A program made the position numbers and the translations under genes. Positions 1 through 11,636 of a DNA stretch of 64,000 nucleotides are shown here, piece after piece. The stretch is from positions 47,182,767 through 47,246,766 of the forward strand of contig NC_041016.1 of assembly GCF_004193775.1 (NCBI RefSeq). Reading direction: 5' to 3'. Positions within the stretch are counted from its first letter, which is position 1, and every line of letters begins with the position of its first letter. Source of the DNA: Glycine soja. Taxonomy: Eukaryota > Streptophyta > Magnoliopsida > Fabales > Fabaceae. A model generated the notes under the pieces. That model was not told where the DNA came from and did no database searches. It saw only the letters and a program-made list of their open reading frames with translations.

Positions 1-733
1 GGGGTTAGGGTTGAGTGTTTATTTTTTAGGGGTTAGGGCTAAGTTCTTTTTATTTTAGGGTTTAGGGTTAATTTTTTTTATTTTAGGGGGTAGGGCTAAG
101 TTTTTTAGTTGAAGTGTTATGGTTTAGTTCTTAATTTTGAGGGCTTAGGGTTTAGTTCTTAATTATGAGGGGTTAGGGTTGAGTGCTTATTTTGTTGGGG
201 TTAAGGCTAAGGTTTTTTATTTTTGGGTTTAGGGGGAATTTTTTTTATTTTAGTGGTTAGGGTTAATTTTTTTATTTGAAGGGTTAGGGTGTAGTTCTTA
301 TTTTTGAGGGGTTAGGGCTAAGTTTTTATGATTTAGGGGTTACGGTTAAGTGTTTATATTTTAGGGTGTAGTGTTATTTTTTTTAATTTTAGGGGTTAGG
401 GTTAAGTTTTATATTTGAAGGGTTAGGGTTTAGTTCTTATTTTTGAGGTGTTAGGGTTTAGTTCTTATTTTTTAGGGGTTAGGGCTAAGTTCTTTTTATT
501 TTATGGTGTAGGGTTAATTTTTTTATTTGAAGGGTTAGGGTTGAGTGCTTATTTTCGAGGGGTTAGGCTTAGTTTTTTTATTTAGTGTTAGGGTGTATTT
601 CTGAACATTTTAGGGTTAGGGCTAAGTTTTCTTATTTTAGGGTTTAGGGTTAATTTTTTTAATTTTAGGGGTGAAGGTTAAGTTTTTTATTTGAATGGTT
701 AGGGTTTGGTTAGGGTTTAGTTCTTATTTTTTA

Positions 734-3350
734 GGGAAATAAAATTACATTTAGAAGTTGAAATAAAATTTCTTTTTTTTAATGTGTACTTCTAATGAAA
801 TAAAATTACATTTAGAAGTTGAAATAAAATTTCTTTTTTTTAATGTGTACTTCTAATGAAATAAAATTACATTTAGAAGTTGAAATAAAATTTCTTTTTT
901 TAAAGGGTAAGGTTTTAGTTCTTATTTTTTAGGGTTAGGCTTAGTTTTTTATTTTAGGGTTAGGGTTTATGTCTGAACATTTTAGTGTTAGGGCTAATTT
1001 TTAGGGGTTAGGGTTAGGTTTTTTATTTTAGGGTTAGTGTTTAGTTCTGAACATTGAAGGGGTTAGGGTTAGGTTTTTTATTTGAAGTGTAAGGGTTTAG
1101 TGCTTATTTTTTAGGGGTTAGGGCTAAGTTCTTTTTTTAGGGGTTAGGGTTAAGTCTTTTTATTTTAGGGGTTAGGGCTAACTTTTTTATAAGGGTTAGT
1201 GTTTAGATCTTAATTTTGAAGGGTTAGGGTTGAGTGCTTATTTTTTAAGGGTTAGGGTGTAGTTCTTATGGTATAGGGGGCTAAGTTTTCTTAGTTTAGG
1301 GTTTAGGGTTATTTTTTTATTTTAGGGGTTAAGGTTAAGTTTTTTATTTGAATGGTTAGGGTTTGGTTAGGGTTTAGTTCTTATTTTTTAGGGAAATAAA
1401 ATTACATTTATAAGTTGAAATAAAATTTCTTTTTTTTAATGTGTACTTCTGATGAAATAAAATTACATTTAGAAGTTGAAATAAAATTTCTTTTTTTTAA
1501 TGTGTACTTCTAATGAAATAAAATTACATTTAGAAGTTGAAATAAAATTTCTTTTTTTAAAGGGTAAGGGTTTAGTTCTTATTTTTTAGGGTTAGGCTTA
1601 GTTTTTTATTTTAGGGTTAGGGTTTATGTCTGAACATTTTAGTGTTAGGGCTAATTTTTAGGGGTTAGGGTTAGGTTTTTTATTTTAGGGTTAGTGTTTA
1701 GTTCTGAACATTGAAGGGGTTAGGGTTAGGTTTTTTATTTGAAGTGTAAGGGTTTAGTGCTTATTTTTTAGGGGTTAGGGCTAAGTTCTTTTTTAGGGGT
1801 TAGGGTTAAGTCTTTTTATTTTAGGGGTTAGGGCTAACTTTTTTATAAGGGTTAGTGTTTAGATCTTAATTTTGAAGGGTTAGGGTTGAGTGCTTATTTT
1901 TTAAGGGTTAGGGTGTAGTTCTTATGGTATAGGGGGCTAAGTTTTCTTAGTTTAGGGTTTAGGGTTATTTTTTTTATTTTAGGGGTTAAGGTTAAGTTTT
2001 TTATTTGAATGGTTAGGGTTTGGTTAGGGTTTAGTTCTTATTTTTTAGGGAAATAAAATTACATTTATAAGTTGAAATAAAATTTATTTTTTTTAATGTG
2101 TACTTCTGATGAAATAAAATTACATTTAGAAGTTGAAATAAAATTTCTTTTTTTTTAATGTGTACTTCTAATGAAATAAAATTACATTTAGAAGTTGAAA
2201 TAAAATTTCTTTTTTTAAAGGGTAAGGGTTTAGTTCTTATTTTTTAGGGTTAGGCTTAGTTTTTTATTTTAGGGTTAGGGTTTACGTCTGAACATTTTAG
2301 TGTTAGGGCTAATTTTTAGGGGTTAGGGTTAGGTTTTTTATTTTAGGGTTAGTGTTTAGTTCTGAACATTGAAGGGGTTAGGGTTAGGTTTTTTATTTGA
2401 AGTGTAAGGGTTTAGTGCTTATTTTTTAGGGGTTAGGGCTAAGTTCTTTTTTTAGGGGTTAGGGTTAAGTCTTTTTATTTTAGGGGTTAGGGCTAACTTT
2501 TTTATAAGGGTTAGTGTTTAGATATTAATTTTGAAGGGTTAGGGTTGAGTGCTTATTTTTTAAGGGTTAGGGTGTAGTTCTTATGGTATAGGGGGCTAAG
2601 TTTTCTTAGTTTAGGGTTTAGGGTTATTTTTTTTATTTTAGGGGTTAAGGTTAAGTTTTTTATTTGAATGGTTAGGGTTTGGTTAGGGTTTAGTTCTTAT
2701 TTTTTAGGGAAATAAAATTACATTTATAAGTTGAAATAAAATTTTTTTTTTTTAATGTGTACTTCTGATGAAATAAAATTACATTTAGAAGTTGAAATAA
2801 AATTTCTTTTTTTTTTAATGTGTACTTCTAATGAAATAAAATTACATTTAGAAGTTGAAATAAAATTTCTTTTTTTAAAGGGTAAGGGTTTAGTTCTTAT
2901 TTTTTAGGGTTAGGCTTAGTTTTTTATTTTAGGGTTAGGGTTTACGTCTGAACATTTTAGTGTTAGGCTAATTTTTAGGGGTTAGGGTTAGGTTTTTTAT
3001 TTTAGGGTTAGTGTTTAGTTCTGAACATTGAAGGGGTTAGGGTTAGGTTTTTTATTTGAAGTGTAAGGGTTTAGTGCTTATTTTTTAGGGGTTAGGGCTA
3101 AGTTCTTTTTTTAGGGGTTAGGGTTAAGTCTTTTTATTTTAGGGGTTAGGGCTAACTTTTTTATAAGGGTTAGTGTTTAGATATTAATTTTGAAGGGTTA
3201 GGGTTGAGTGCTTATTTTTTAGGGGCTAGGGTGTAGTTCTTATGGTATAGGGGGCTAAGTTTTCTTAGTTTAGGGTTTAGGGTTATTTTTTTATTTTAGG
3301 GGTTAGTGTTAAGTTTTTTATTTGAATGGGTAGGGTTTAGTTCTTATTTT
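734..3350. repeat. Higher-order tandem repeat, four units of about 658 bp
   Basis: Within the telomere-like array the sequence repeats with a period of 657-659 bp. Units begin with GGGAAATAAAATTACATTTA at 734, 1391, 2048 and 2707. Each unit has three copies of a 61-bp AT-rich monomer followed by about 480 bp of telomere-like sequence. Units differ by only scattered substitutions and homopolymer lengths, so amplification is recent or the units are homogenised. Confidence 0.9.
736..901. repeat. 61-bp AT-rich monomer triplet (first of five clusters)
   Basis: Monomers start at 736, 797 and 858 with GAAATAAAATTACATTTAGA and end in AATGTGTACTTCTAAT. The same cluster recurs near 1393, 2050 and 2709 and, outside the higher-order repeat, in a more diverged form at 3577-3720. 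The monomer contains no telomere motif, so it was an insertion into the array that was then amplified with it. Confidence 0.85.
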
Positions 3351-4630
3351 TGAGGGGTTAGGTCTAAGTTTTTATGTTTTAGGGGTTAGGCTTTAGTTCT
3401 TTTTTTGTTAGGGGGTAAGGCTATGTTTTTTATTTTAGGCTTAGGGTTAATTTTTTTGATTTAGGGGTTAGGGCTAAGTTTTTTATTTGAAGGGCTATGG
3501 TTTAGTTCTTAATTTTTAGGGGTTAGGCTTTAGTTCGTTTTTTGTTAGGGTTAGGGTTTAGTTCTTATTTTTTTGGGTAATAAAATTACATTTAGAAGTT
3601 GAAATAAAATTAATTTTTTTAATGTGTACTTATAATGAAATAAAATTACATTTAGAAGTTGAAATAAAATTACTTTTTTTAATGTGTACTTCTAATGAAA
3701 TAAAATTACATTTTTTAATGTGAGGGTTAGTTTTTTATTTTAGGGTTAGGGTTAGTTCTTAATTTTTAGGGTTAGGGTTAGTTTTTTTATTTTAGGGTTA
3801 GGGTTTAGTTCTGAACATTTTGGGGGTGAGGGTTACTTTTCTATTTTAGGGGTTAGGGTTAGTTCTTAATTGTTAGGGTTAGGGTTAGTTTTTTTAGGGT
3901 TAGGGTTTAGTTCTGAACATTTTAGGGGTGAGGGTTAGTTTTTTATTTTAAGGGTCAGTGTTGAGTTCTTATTTTTTAGGGTTAGGGTTAGTTTTTTATT
4001 TTAGGGTTAGGGTTTAGTTCTGAACATTTTAGGGGTGAGGGTTAGTTTTTTATTTTAAGGGTCAGTGTTGAGTTCTTATTTTTTAGGGTTAGGGTTAGTT
4101 TTTTTTATTTTAGGGTTAGGGTTTAGTTCTGAACATTTTAGGGGTGAGGGTTAGTTTTTTATTTTAGGGGTTAGGGTTAGTTCTTAATTTTTAGGGTTAG
4201 GGTTAGTTTTTTTATTTTAGGGTTAGGGTTTAGTTCTGAACATTTTGGGGGTGAGGGTTACTTTTTTATTTTAGGGGTTAGGGTTAGTTCTTAATTGTTA
4301 AGGTTAGGGTTAGTTTTTTTATTTTAGGGTTAGGGTTTAGTTCTGAACATTTTAGGGGTGAGGGTTAGTTTTTTATTTTAAGGGTAAGTGTTGAGTTCTT
4401 ATTTTTTAGGGTTAGGGTTAGTTTTTTTATTTTAGGGTTAGGGTTTAGTTCTGAACATTTTAGGGGTTAGTTTTTGAGTTTTATTTGGTTTAGGGTTCAT
4501 TGATTATTATAGTTTGATACGCGACATAAATATTATCCATAAGTAAGCCTTAATAAACTGAATATCATACATTACGCCATGAATGTCAAATTACAAATAT
4601 ACAACAAAGCCTTAAACGAAGACATGCAAA

Positions 4631-6886
4631 TCATTCATTTTGGTGTCCGTGATGTCGTGAGGATGTGCCACATGGTCGATCCCATCTTCGTGCTTGGCGA
4701 TCAGGATTTCTTCTGCCCCGATGCCTCCCCGCTTCTTCTTCGTCAGCCTCCGCAGAAAATGCGTGCCGCAAATCAACACCGAATAAGTCACCCGTATTAG
4801 GTATTTGTCCCGGTACATTCCATTGTGTTCCTAACGGGGCATTAGGTGTTGGAATTGGGCCATGATATTGCTGTGAAGGGGTCATTGTGGGCCATGAAAA
4901 ATGAGCTTGTGTTTCCGCAACACCACCGAATGATTGTTGGCTTGCAGAAGTATCAGTGTGATGACCCTGAAAAGGATACTGATACATCTGTGTAGGATAC
5001 TCAGCAAATGTTTGTGGCGTGTAATACATTCCATGGCCACGCTCCGCCATTTGTTGGGAATATTCTTCCGCTTCAACAGTGTCCCTTCTTCTATCTATCC
5101 CCTGAGTTTCAATACTTGACTGAAGCATGTGAAACTGTTGCGCAGGAAATTGACGCTCTGATGCGGGACCATGTGACACTGGCTCAGTGACTCTCTCTTG
5201 CTCTTCGGATAAAATTGTAATTTTTTCCACATAAGGCACGAGATCATCAAATGTGCATGTATTCCTCCCTTGAGGAGACACCATGTATTGTAATGCCTCC
5301 GCAACTTCACCCTGCATTTATAAGGGTAAGAAAATTAATGGCCATCATTAAATAAAAGTTCAAGTTAAAATTTGAAAAAAATTAAAAAATACCAATGTAG
5401 CCGTCTTTGCATTTGTTGGGTCAACAAACATCTTTGTCTTTCGCCTATACCAGACCATGTAGTCCGAGTTAAAACTCAATAGGCCTTCTTGTCGGGGATA
5501 AGCGTCGACCCTAAATGCATGGCGATTATTCCACTGATCAATCATTGGGGCGAACAATTGCCCCCAATTTTCGTCATGTTTCCCTTTCAATGTTATGCCA
5601 TGAATGTTTAAGGGTTGTGAAGGAGACTCTGGAATTGGTTGTTGCATCCCAAATTGTCTCAATACTCTGTCCGGTTGGTGCCACTCAATAACTTGGAAAC
5701 AAATTAGTGGCACCACCGCGTACCACGCGAGACTTCCGACTAAACAAACGGGAGGCAACCGTGATATTACGGTTGATGGGTACGGCTCCCACACAAACTG
5801 CATATAACAACATAGTTATGAACATTTTAGTAAAATAACACATATAATTTTTTATTTTACAAATAGAATAACATGTTCTTACCTCATGACGTTTCATAAT
5901 ATCTAACTCGCGACGAAAAACTCTCACATCATCATTGCCGATATGTTGGTTTCCACGTCGCAGCCACCTACAAAGATTAAAATTTAATATATGCTAAAAC
6001 CATTTATTCTATTGAAATGAAAGACGCTGCTAAAAATGACTAACCTATGCCCCAGTGGTGTATTTTCTACTTGGGAAGGAGTCCTCTTTGGAGCCAAGGT
6101 TGGACATCGTTCCCATGCCCACATTTGTAGTAAGATGCACATACCTCCGATTGATTTAGTTTTATAATCGGTGGCATTGCACATCTCTCTGTATAGAAAA
6201 CCAAGTACGGCAGCTCCCCATGCATATCTGCCACATTCTTCAAAGTCACGTAAAAATTGAAGGTATCTTAGCGAAACTTTGTTACTGCTTTTATCAACGA
6301 ACAAGACACCTCCAATGAATCTCAATATCCATGCACGGGCAAACCTTCGTACTTGTTCTTCGTCGTCGTCATTATTTATTTGGGAAAAATGGTGAACCAG
6401 CCAACTTAATTTAACCACACTACCTCTAATTTCATCTTCTTGTGGTCTGGCTCCCAATAATTCCTCACATAAATCAGCCCAATCAAGATTTGTTGGACCG
6501 ATTAATGGTAAACCATCCACACTTATACCTAACAATACAGAGACGTCTTGGAGAGTAATAGTACATTCTCCGCATCTCATGTGAAAGGTATGTGTTTCCG
6601 GCCTCCATCTTTCTATCAGAGCACTAATTAATGAGGCATTTATTTTTAAGTACCCCATCTTGATAATCCAGGCGAAACCAGATTGTAAAAGAAAAGGAAA
6701 AATTTGCTCAGGAATTTGTTCTTCCCCTTGATACGTGGGGACAACTCGTCTGATATGTAGTTTCCTATCTTCTTCCCCATTCCAAACATGTTCTGAAACA
6801 TGTTTAGGTTGCATCCATAATACATCAGCATCGATGGGGCCAGACTTAATGTTAACATGTGATGAAGATGATGATGAAGATGCCAT
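4631..6886 (-). CDS. Plant mobile domain (PMD/MAIN-like) protein, apparently intact
   Basis: Four exons, in gene order 6886-6045, 5967-5883, 5797-5393 and 5311-4631, give an uninterrupted frame of 671 codons including the stop. All introns are GT-AG. The protein starts with a serine run (MASSSSSSSH). It then has the PMD signature (IKMGYLKI, ISALIERWRPETHTFH, TLQDVSVLLGISVDG, WLVHHFS, ARAWILRFIGGVLF). Exon 3 holds WEPY and a run ending RKTKMFVDP; the tail is Q/P/M-rich and closes with a basic RHRGRRNPDRQARRWDR stretch. PMD proteins related to MAIN/MAIL1 occur both as host genes for genome stability and silencing and as transposon passengers (often annotated as phosphatase 7 long form). There is no phosphatase motif here. 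It lies inside a MULE, so it is probably a passenger. Openness plus a TATA box and leader intron suggest it may be expressed. Confidence 0.85.
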
Positions 6887-6892
6887 TGCTAC

Positions 6893-8016
6893 TACAAAAA
6901 AAAAATATAATACATTATTTGTAGATAATATAAATTAAATTAAACTACACACATTTATAAAAACATTATTAAATATATAACAATAAATTTGAAAAAAATC
7001 AAACTGGCCAATTTTTAATATATTCTATACATAAATTAAAATACATGTGAACAAAACTTTAAATAAATAATTTTTTTTCTACAATTAACAAAAAAATAAT
7101 TGAATAAAATATGGACTAACAAATTATTTATAATACAAACAAATGTTGAAATGCAAAAAATTATTTAAAAATATATATACAAAAATTATAATAATGTACA
7201 ATCTATCATATATTTAATAACATAAATTTCCTAAAACAATTAATATTAACCTACAAACTAAAACTAACACTGATCATATATATATATATATAACTAAAAA
7301 CTAAAAACTAAAAATTATTAACTCAAACAATATTAACTTATTAATTCATTTATTTAAAACTATACTATCTATATATAACATACAAAAATATATAACACAC
7401 AAAAATATAACACTAATAAAGCAAATTTACGCATCTCTAATATTACAATTATTTATTTACGTGTAACTTGCTTAATATTATAAAAACTAAAAATTTATGT
7501 CTACCTAAAATTTACAAATATGTACGCTAATATTAATTTATACCTAATATTTCTACCTTATCTAATATTACGTGTGTGCCTAATATTTCTAAGGCTAATA
7601 TTAAGTGTGTCGGAACGTTTGGCTATGGCTTACTAAAATATCATATATATACTACAAACTAACCTTCAAATATATACTACAAACTAATAACAACATACTT
7701 ATTTTTATACAAACTAACCTTCAAATATATACTACAAATCTAAAAATATATACTACAAACTAAATAATATTTTTATACTAACTAACCTAACCTAACCTAC
7801 TCTTCAAATATCCGTTACTACATAAAAATTAATAACAGCATACTTATTAATTTATTAATAATAATAACTAACCTAACCTTACAATACCTATTAATCTTAA
7901 TTAACCTAAACTTACAATACCTATCTAGCTAACCTATTATTTTAAAAATATTAACAAACAGAATATATAAATCATAATATATAAATATATAAATGTAATT
8001 TAAGAAAATCACTTAC
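6893..8016 (-). other. Putative 5'-leader intron of the PMD gene, AT-rich
   Basis: On the minus strand a good donor (GTAAGT, complement of 8016-8011) and an acceptor (TTTTGTAG just before the ATG at 6886) bracket 1.1 kb of very AT-rich sequence with no open frame. It includes short repeats of a TATACTACAAACTAA type at 7640-7770. The second PMD gene has the same arrangement (58192-59609), which supports a real leader intron. Confidence 0.6.
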
Positions 8017-8169
8017 CAGGGCAATTAGGAATTATGAACTATGGAAGAAAAAAACTCAGCAAAAGCAAAGCACCAACAGCATGCAGAACACTCAAGAAAT
8101 TCAAGAATGGAGAAAAGCAAAGGTAAGGTAGAAGAAAAGAAGTGTGAATCCAAAGTTTACGTTCAAGTT

Positions 8170-8177
8170 ATTTTATA
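8170..8177 (-). promoter_or_regulatory. Putative TATA box of PMD gene 1
   Basis: The minus strand reads CTATAAAAT here, about 150 bp before the leader-intron donor at 8016. This fits a noncoding first exon of roughly 120 bp starting near 8140. It lies just inside the terminal repeat, as expected for MULE genes driven from their ends. Confidence 0.5.
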
Positions 8178-8299
8178 GAAGAAAAGCGTATACAATGGTC
8201 AAAAGCTACTCAAATCCTACTCTGCATCCCTAAACAATGCTATGCTGCATCCCTAAACAATGGAGAGCAGAACCTTGAAGCCTGCAAGCCTGAAAAGTT

Positions 8300-8642
8300 G
8301 AAGCCCTGCAAGCTTCACGTGAAGCATGGCTGTCTTGCCAGCACCGTGGGCGAGTCCCACGTGGCCTATCCCGCCAGAAGGGCTAGCGGCTCCAGCTGGG
8401 GTGTGTCGCCATTCCCATAGGCGACACTCTCCTCTCTCCTCCTACGTGGCCTATATCGCCACTACCAGTGACGATACTCTCCTCTCTCCAGCTTTGCCGC
8501 CACTGGCAATGGCGGGTTCAGCCTTGCCGCCAGTGGCAATGGCGGTTTCCCCCGAGAAACAGACCCCCTCCATTATTTCTTTTGAAATAGACCCCATACC
8601 GTAAAATTTTTTTAAAAGGAACCCTCTTTCGTAAATTTGCCC
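8300..8642. repeat. Right terminal repeat region of MULE 1
   Basis: A GC-rich stretch with repeated palindromic modules, for example GCCGCCACTGGCAATGGCGG at about 8499 and a near copy at 8527, CGCCATTCCCATAGGCGACA, and two copies of GATACTCTCCTCTCTCC-like sequence. It is followed by about 100 bp of AT-rich sequence that ends TTTGCCC at 8642. The order (GGGCAAA end, AT-rich 100 bp, GGCG/CGCC palindromes) matches MULE 2. The inner boundary is approximate. Confidence 0.6.
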
Positions 8643-10158
<1,516 letters not shown>

Positions 10159-10459
10159 TAATTCTATGTTTACTTTTTATTAATCGAACCCCTTCTTTAC
10201 AAAAAAGATAAAATAAAAACCAACAAATAAGAAACATTAGTTCATTTTTTTTAACTAATTTAGTATTTTTTATTACAATAAACAATATCTATGTTTGGAA
10301 AATTTTAGAAAAAGGATTATAATATTCAATGTTTTACTTGAAATAGTAAAAAATGGGAATTAAGATAGATAAAATATATGGCTAATTAAAGATAAATATA
10401 TTTTCATAAAAATGTCTTTCACATCGAATTCTATAACAATCAAAAGCTATACTAATTAT

Positions 10460-10627
10460 ATGGCAGTTCCAAAAAAGCACACTTCTATATCAAAAAAAAG
10501 GATTCGGAACACTATATGAAAAAAGAAGGGATATTTTACAACATTGAAAGCTTTTTCATTAGCGCAATCTATTTTTACGGGGAATTCAAAAAGCTTTTTT
10601 TGTAATAATAAGTTGAAAGTACCCTAG
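10460..10627 (+). pseudogene. rpl32: rpl32 (plastid ribosomal protein L32), broken copy
   Basis: ATG at 10460 begins MAVPKKHTSISKKRIR, the start of plastid L32, and the frame later reads [18 protein letters not shown]. Codon 20 is TGA (10517-10519) where L32 has tryptophan (TGG), a G to A change. The frame closes at 10625-10627. With the stop and no plastid context it cannot be a functional nuclear copy. Confidence 0.93.
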
Positions 10628-10645
10628 TTATAAATAGAGACGTGT

Positions 10646-11046
10646 TGATGCAATCCTCCCTAGGAAGGGACCAATCACTAGAACCATGAGCAAGAGGCTC
10701 CAAGAAGATTGGGCTAGAGCTGCTGAAGAAGGCCCTAGGGTTCTCATGAACCTTATGGTAGATTTTTGAGCCCATGGGCCAAGGTTGGGTCCAATTATCT
10801 TTGTACATATTAGACTAGGATGTCATTATATTTGGTCCTTGTATTTAGGGCTCCATATTGTAGGTAGGGTACCCTAGAAATATAGGATTTTTCAGCCCTT
10901 GTATTTTAGGGCACCTAGACTAGTTTTTGTATTAGGGGTAGTTTTGTAATTTCACGTGCACTAAGTGGATATTTGATGTGTGTGGTTAGAAATAAATTTA
11001 ATTGAATTGGTAGAAGCCCAATCCAATTAAAATTTAGAGGGGGAGG
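10646..11046 (+). pseudogene. 3' tail of pol and purine tract of a truncated upstream Ty3/gypsy copy
   Basis: It matches 21622-22022 without gaps, with a few substitutions. It encodes the pol C-terminus (ILPRKGPITRTMSKRLQED ... stop), then noncoding sequence and AGAGGGGGAGG just before LTR 1. The rest of that element is missing; the break joins plastid-derived DNA. Confidence 0.9.
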
Positions 11047-11621
11047 TGAGCATTTGCTTACTACACCCCATTGCCACATCATATAGTCACACTTTATGCA
11101 TGTCCTTCATGCTTTTCATGTCTCATGACACCTAAGCACACTTAGTGGAGAATCTTGGAATTGATCTTGGATTAGTGGGCTGAACCATAACTAAAATTCA
11201 CTAATCATAATTAGTGAAATTTTGGCTCCAAAGTTTGGCTCCACAAATTCAATTTCAAATTCAAGTGAAATTTGAATTTCCCTCAAATTTTGTGTGACAC
11301 TTAGGCTATAAATAGAGGTCATGTGTGTGCATTTTTTTGAACTTTGATCATTTGAATATTAACTTCAGATTTCAGAGCTCTTTTAGAGCACAAAATTTCG
11401 TGCCCTTCTCTCCCTCTCCCTTCATTCATCTCCTTCTTCCTCCAAGCTCTTATCCATGGCCTCCTATGGTGGTGAGCTTCTTCTAGACTCATCTTCTCCT
11501 TGAAGTGGCGTCTCCTTTCTCTCTTCCTTCTCCATTCCGCTGCCATTCATCTTCCAAGAAGCAAAGGAATCTATTGATGAAGAAGATCCTAGGCCTACAA
11601 GCTCCAATGGAGCTTACATCA
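11047..11621 (+). repeat. LTR 1 (5' LTR) of the Ty3/gypsy element
   Basis: Starts TGAGCATTTGC directly after AGAGGGGGAGG and ends TTACATCA, so it has the TG...CA ends. It is 575 bp, the same length as LTR 2. TATAAATA lies at 11307-11314. Confidence 0.88.
11307..11314 (+). promoter_or_regulatory. TATA box of LTR 1
   Basis: TATAAATA followed by GAGG, about 260 bp into the LTR, the normal place for the U3 promoter. LTR 2 has the identical site at 22283-22290. Confidence 0.65.
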
Positions 11622-11623
11622 TG

Positions 11624-11636
11624 TGGTATCAAGAGC
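11624..11636 (+). other. Primer-binding site
   Basis: TGGTATCAAGAGC two bases after LTR 1. It resembles the initiator-methionine tRNA complement TGGTATCAGAGC with one extra A. Confidence 0.7.

Larger units (their letters stand above)
1..4480. repeat. Degenerate telomere-like repeat array (TTTAGGG-related)
   Basis: Nearly all of this stretch is variants of TTAGGG/TTTAGGG/GGGGTTAGGG separated by T-rich spacers (TTTTTTATTTT, AGTTCTTATTTTT). The G-rich strand is the plus strand throughout. True telomere would be long perfect runs of TTTAGGG; here perfect units occur only once or twice in a row, so this is an interstitial array derived from or resembling telomere sequence, not a chromosome end. 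It directly adjoins the 3' side of the PMD gene at 4631, and a related array sits at the same side of the second PMD gene (54965-55600). It is probably internal to a MULE whose left end is outside the window. Confidence 0.85.
1..8642. mobile_element. Mutator-like element 1 carrying a PMD gene (left end outside window)
   Basis: The right end at about 8642 reads ...GTAAATTTGCCC and is preceded by about 100 bp of AT-rich sequence and then GC-rich palindromic repeats (8310-8550), the same plan as the proven terminal repeat of MULE 2 (50556-60114). The body contains a minus-strand PMD gene whose exon lengths match MULE 2's copy almost exactly, with a telomere-like array beyond its 3' end. The left terminal repeat and any mudrA gene would be before position 1, so the extent to the left is inference. 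Confidence 0.6.

Noticed and set aside
736..3720. CRISPR-like array of regular 61-bp repeats
   Set aside because: The repeats are contiguous tandem monomers without unique spacers, in a plant nuclear context.
1..4480. True telomere or chromosome end
   Set aside because: Perfect TTTAGGG runs are very short, spacers are T-rich, and the array is followed by a transposon gene and ordinary sequence on one side and has a counterpart inside MULE 2.
4631..6886. Serine/threonine phosphatase 7 long form
   Set aside because: That name is often given to PMD proteins, but no metallophosphatase motif is present in any exon.
8326..8604. Open frame of 92 codons on the plus strand
   Set aside because: It is made of the GC-rich terminal repeat of MULE 1 and resembles no protein.
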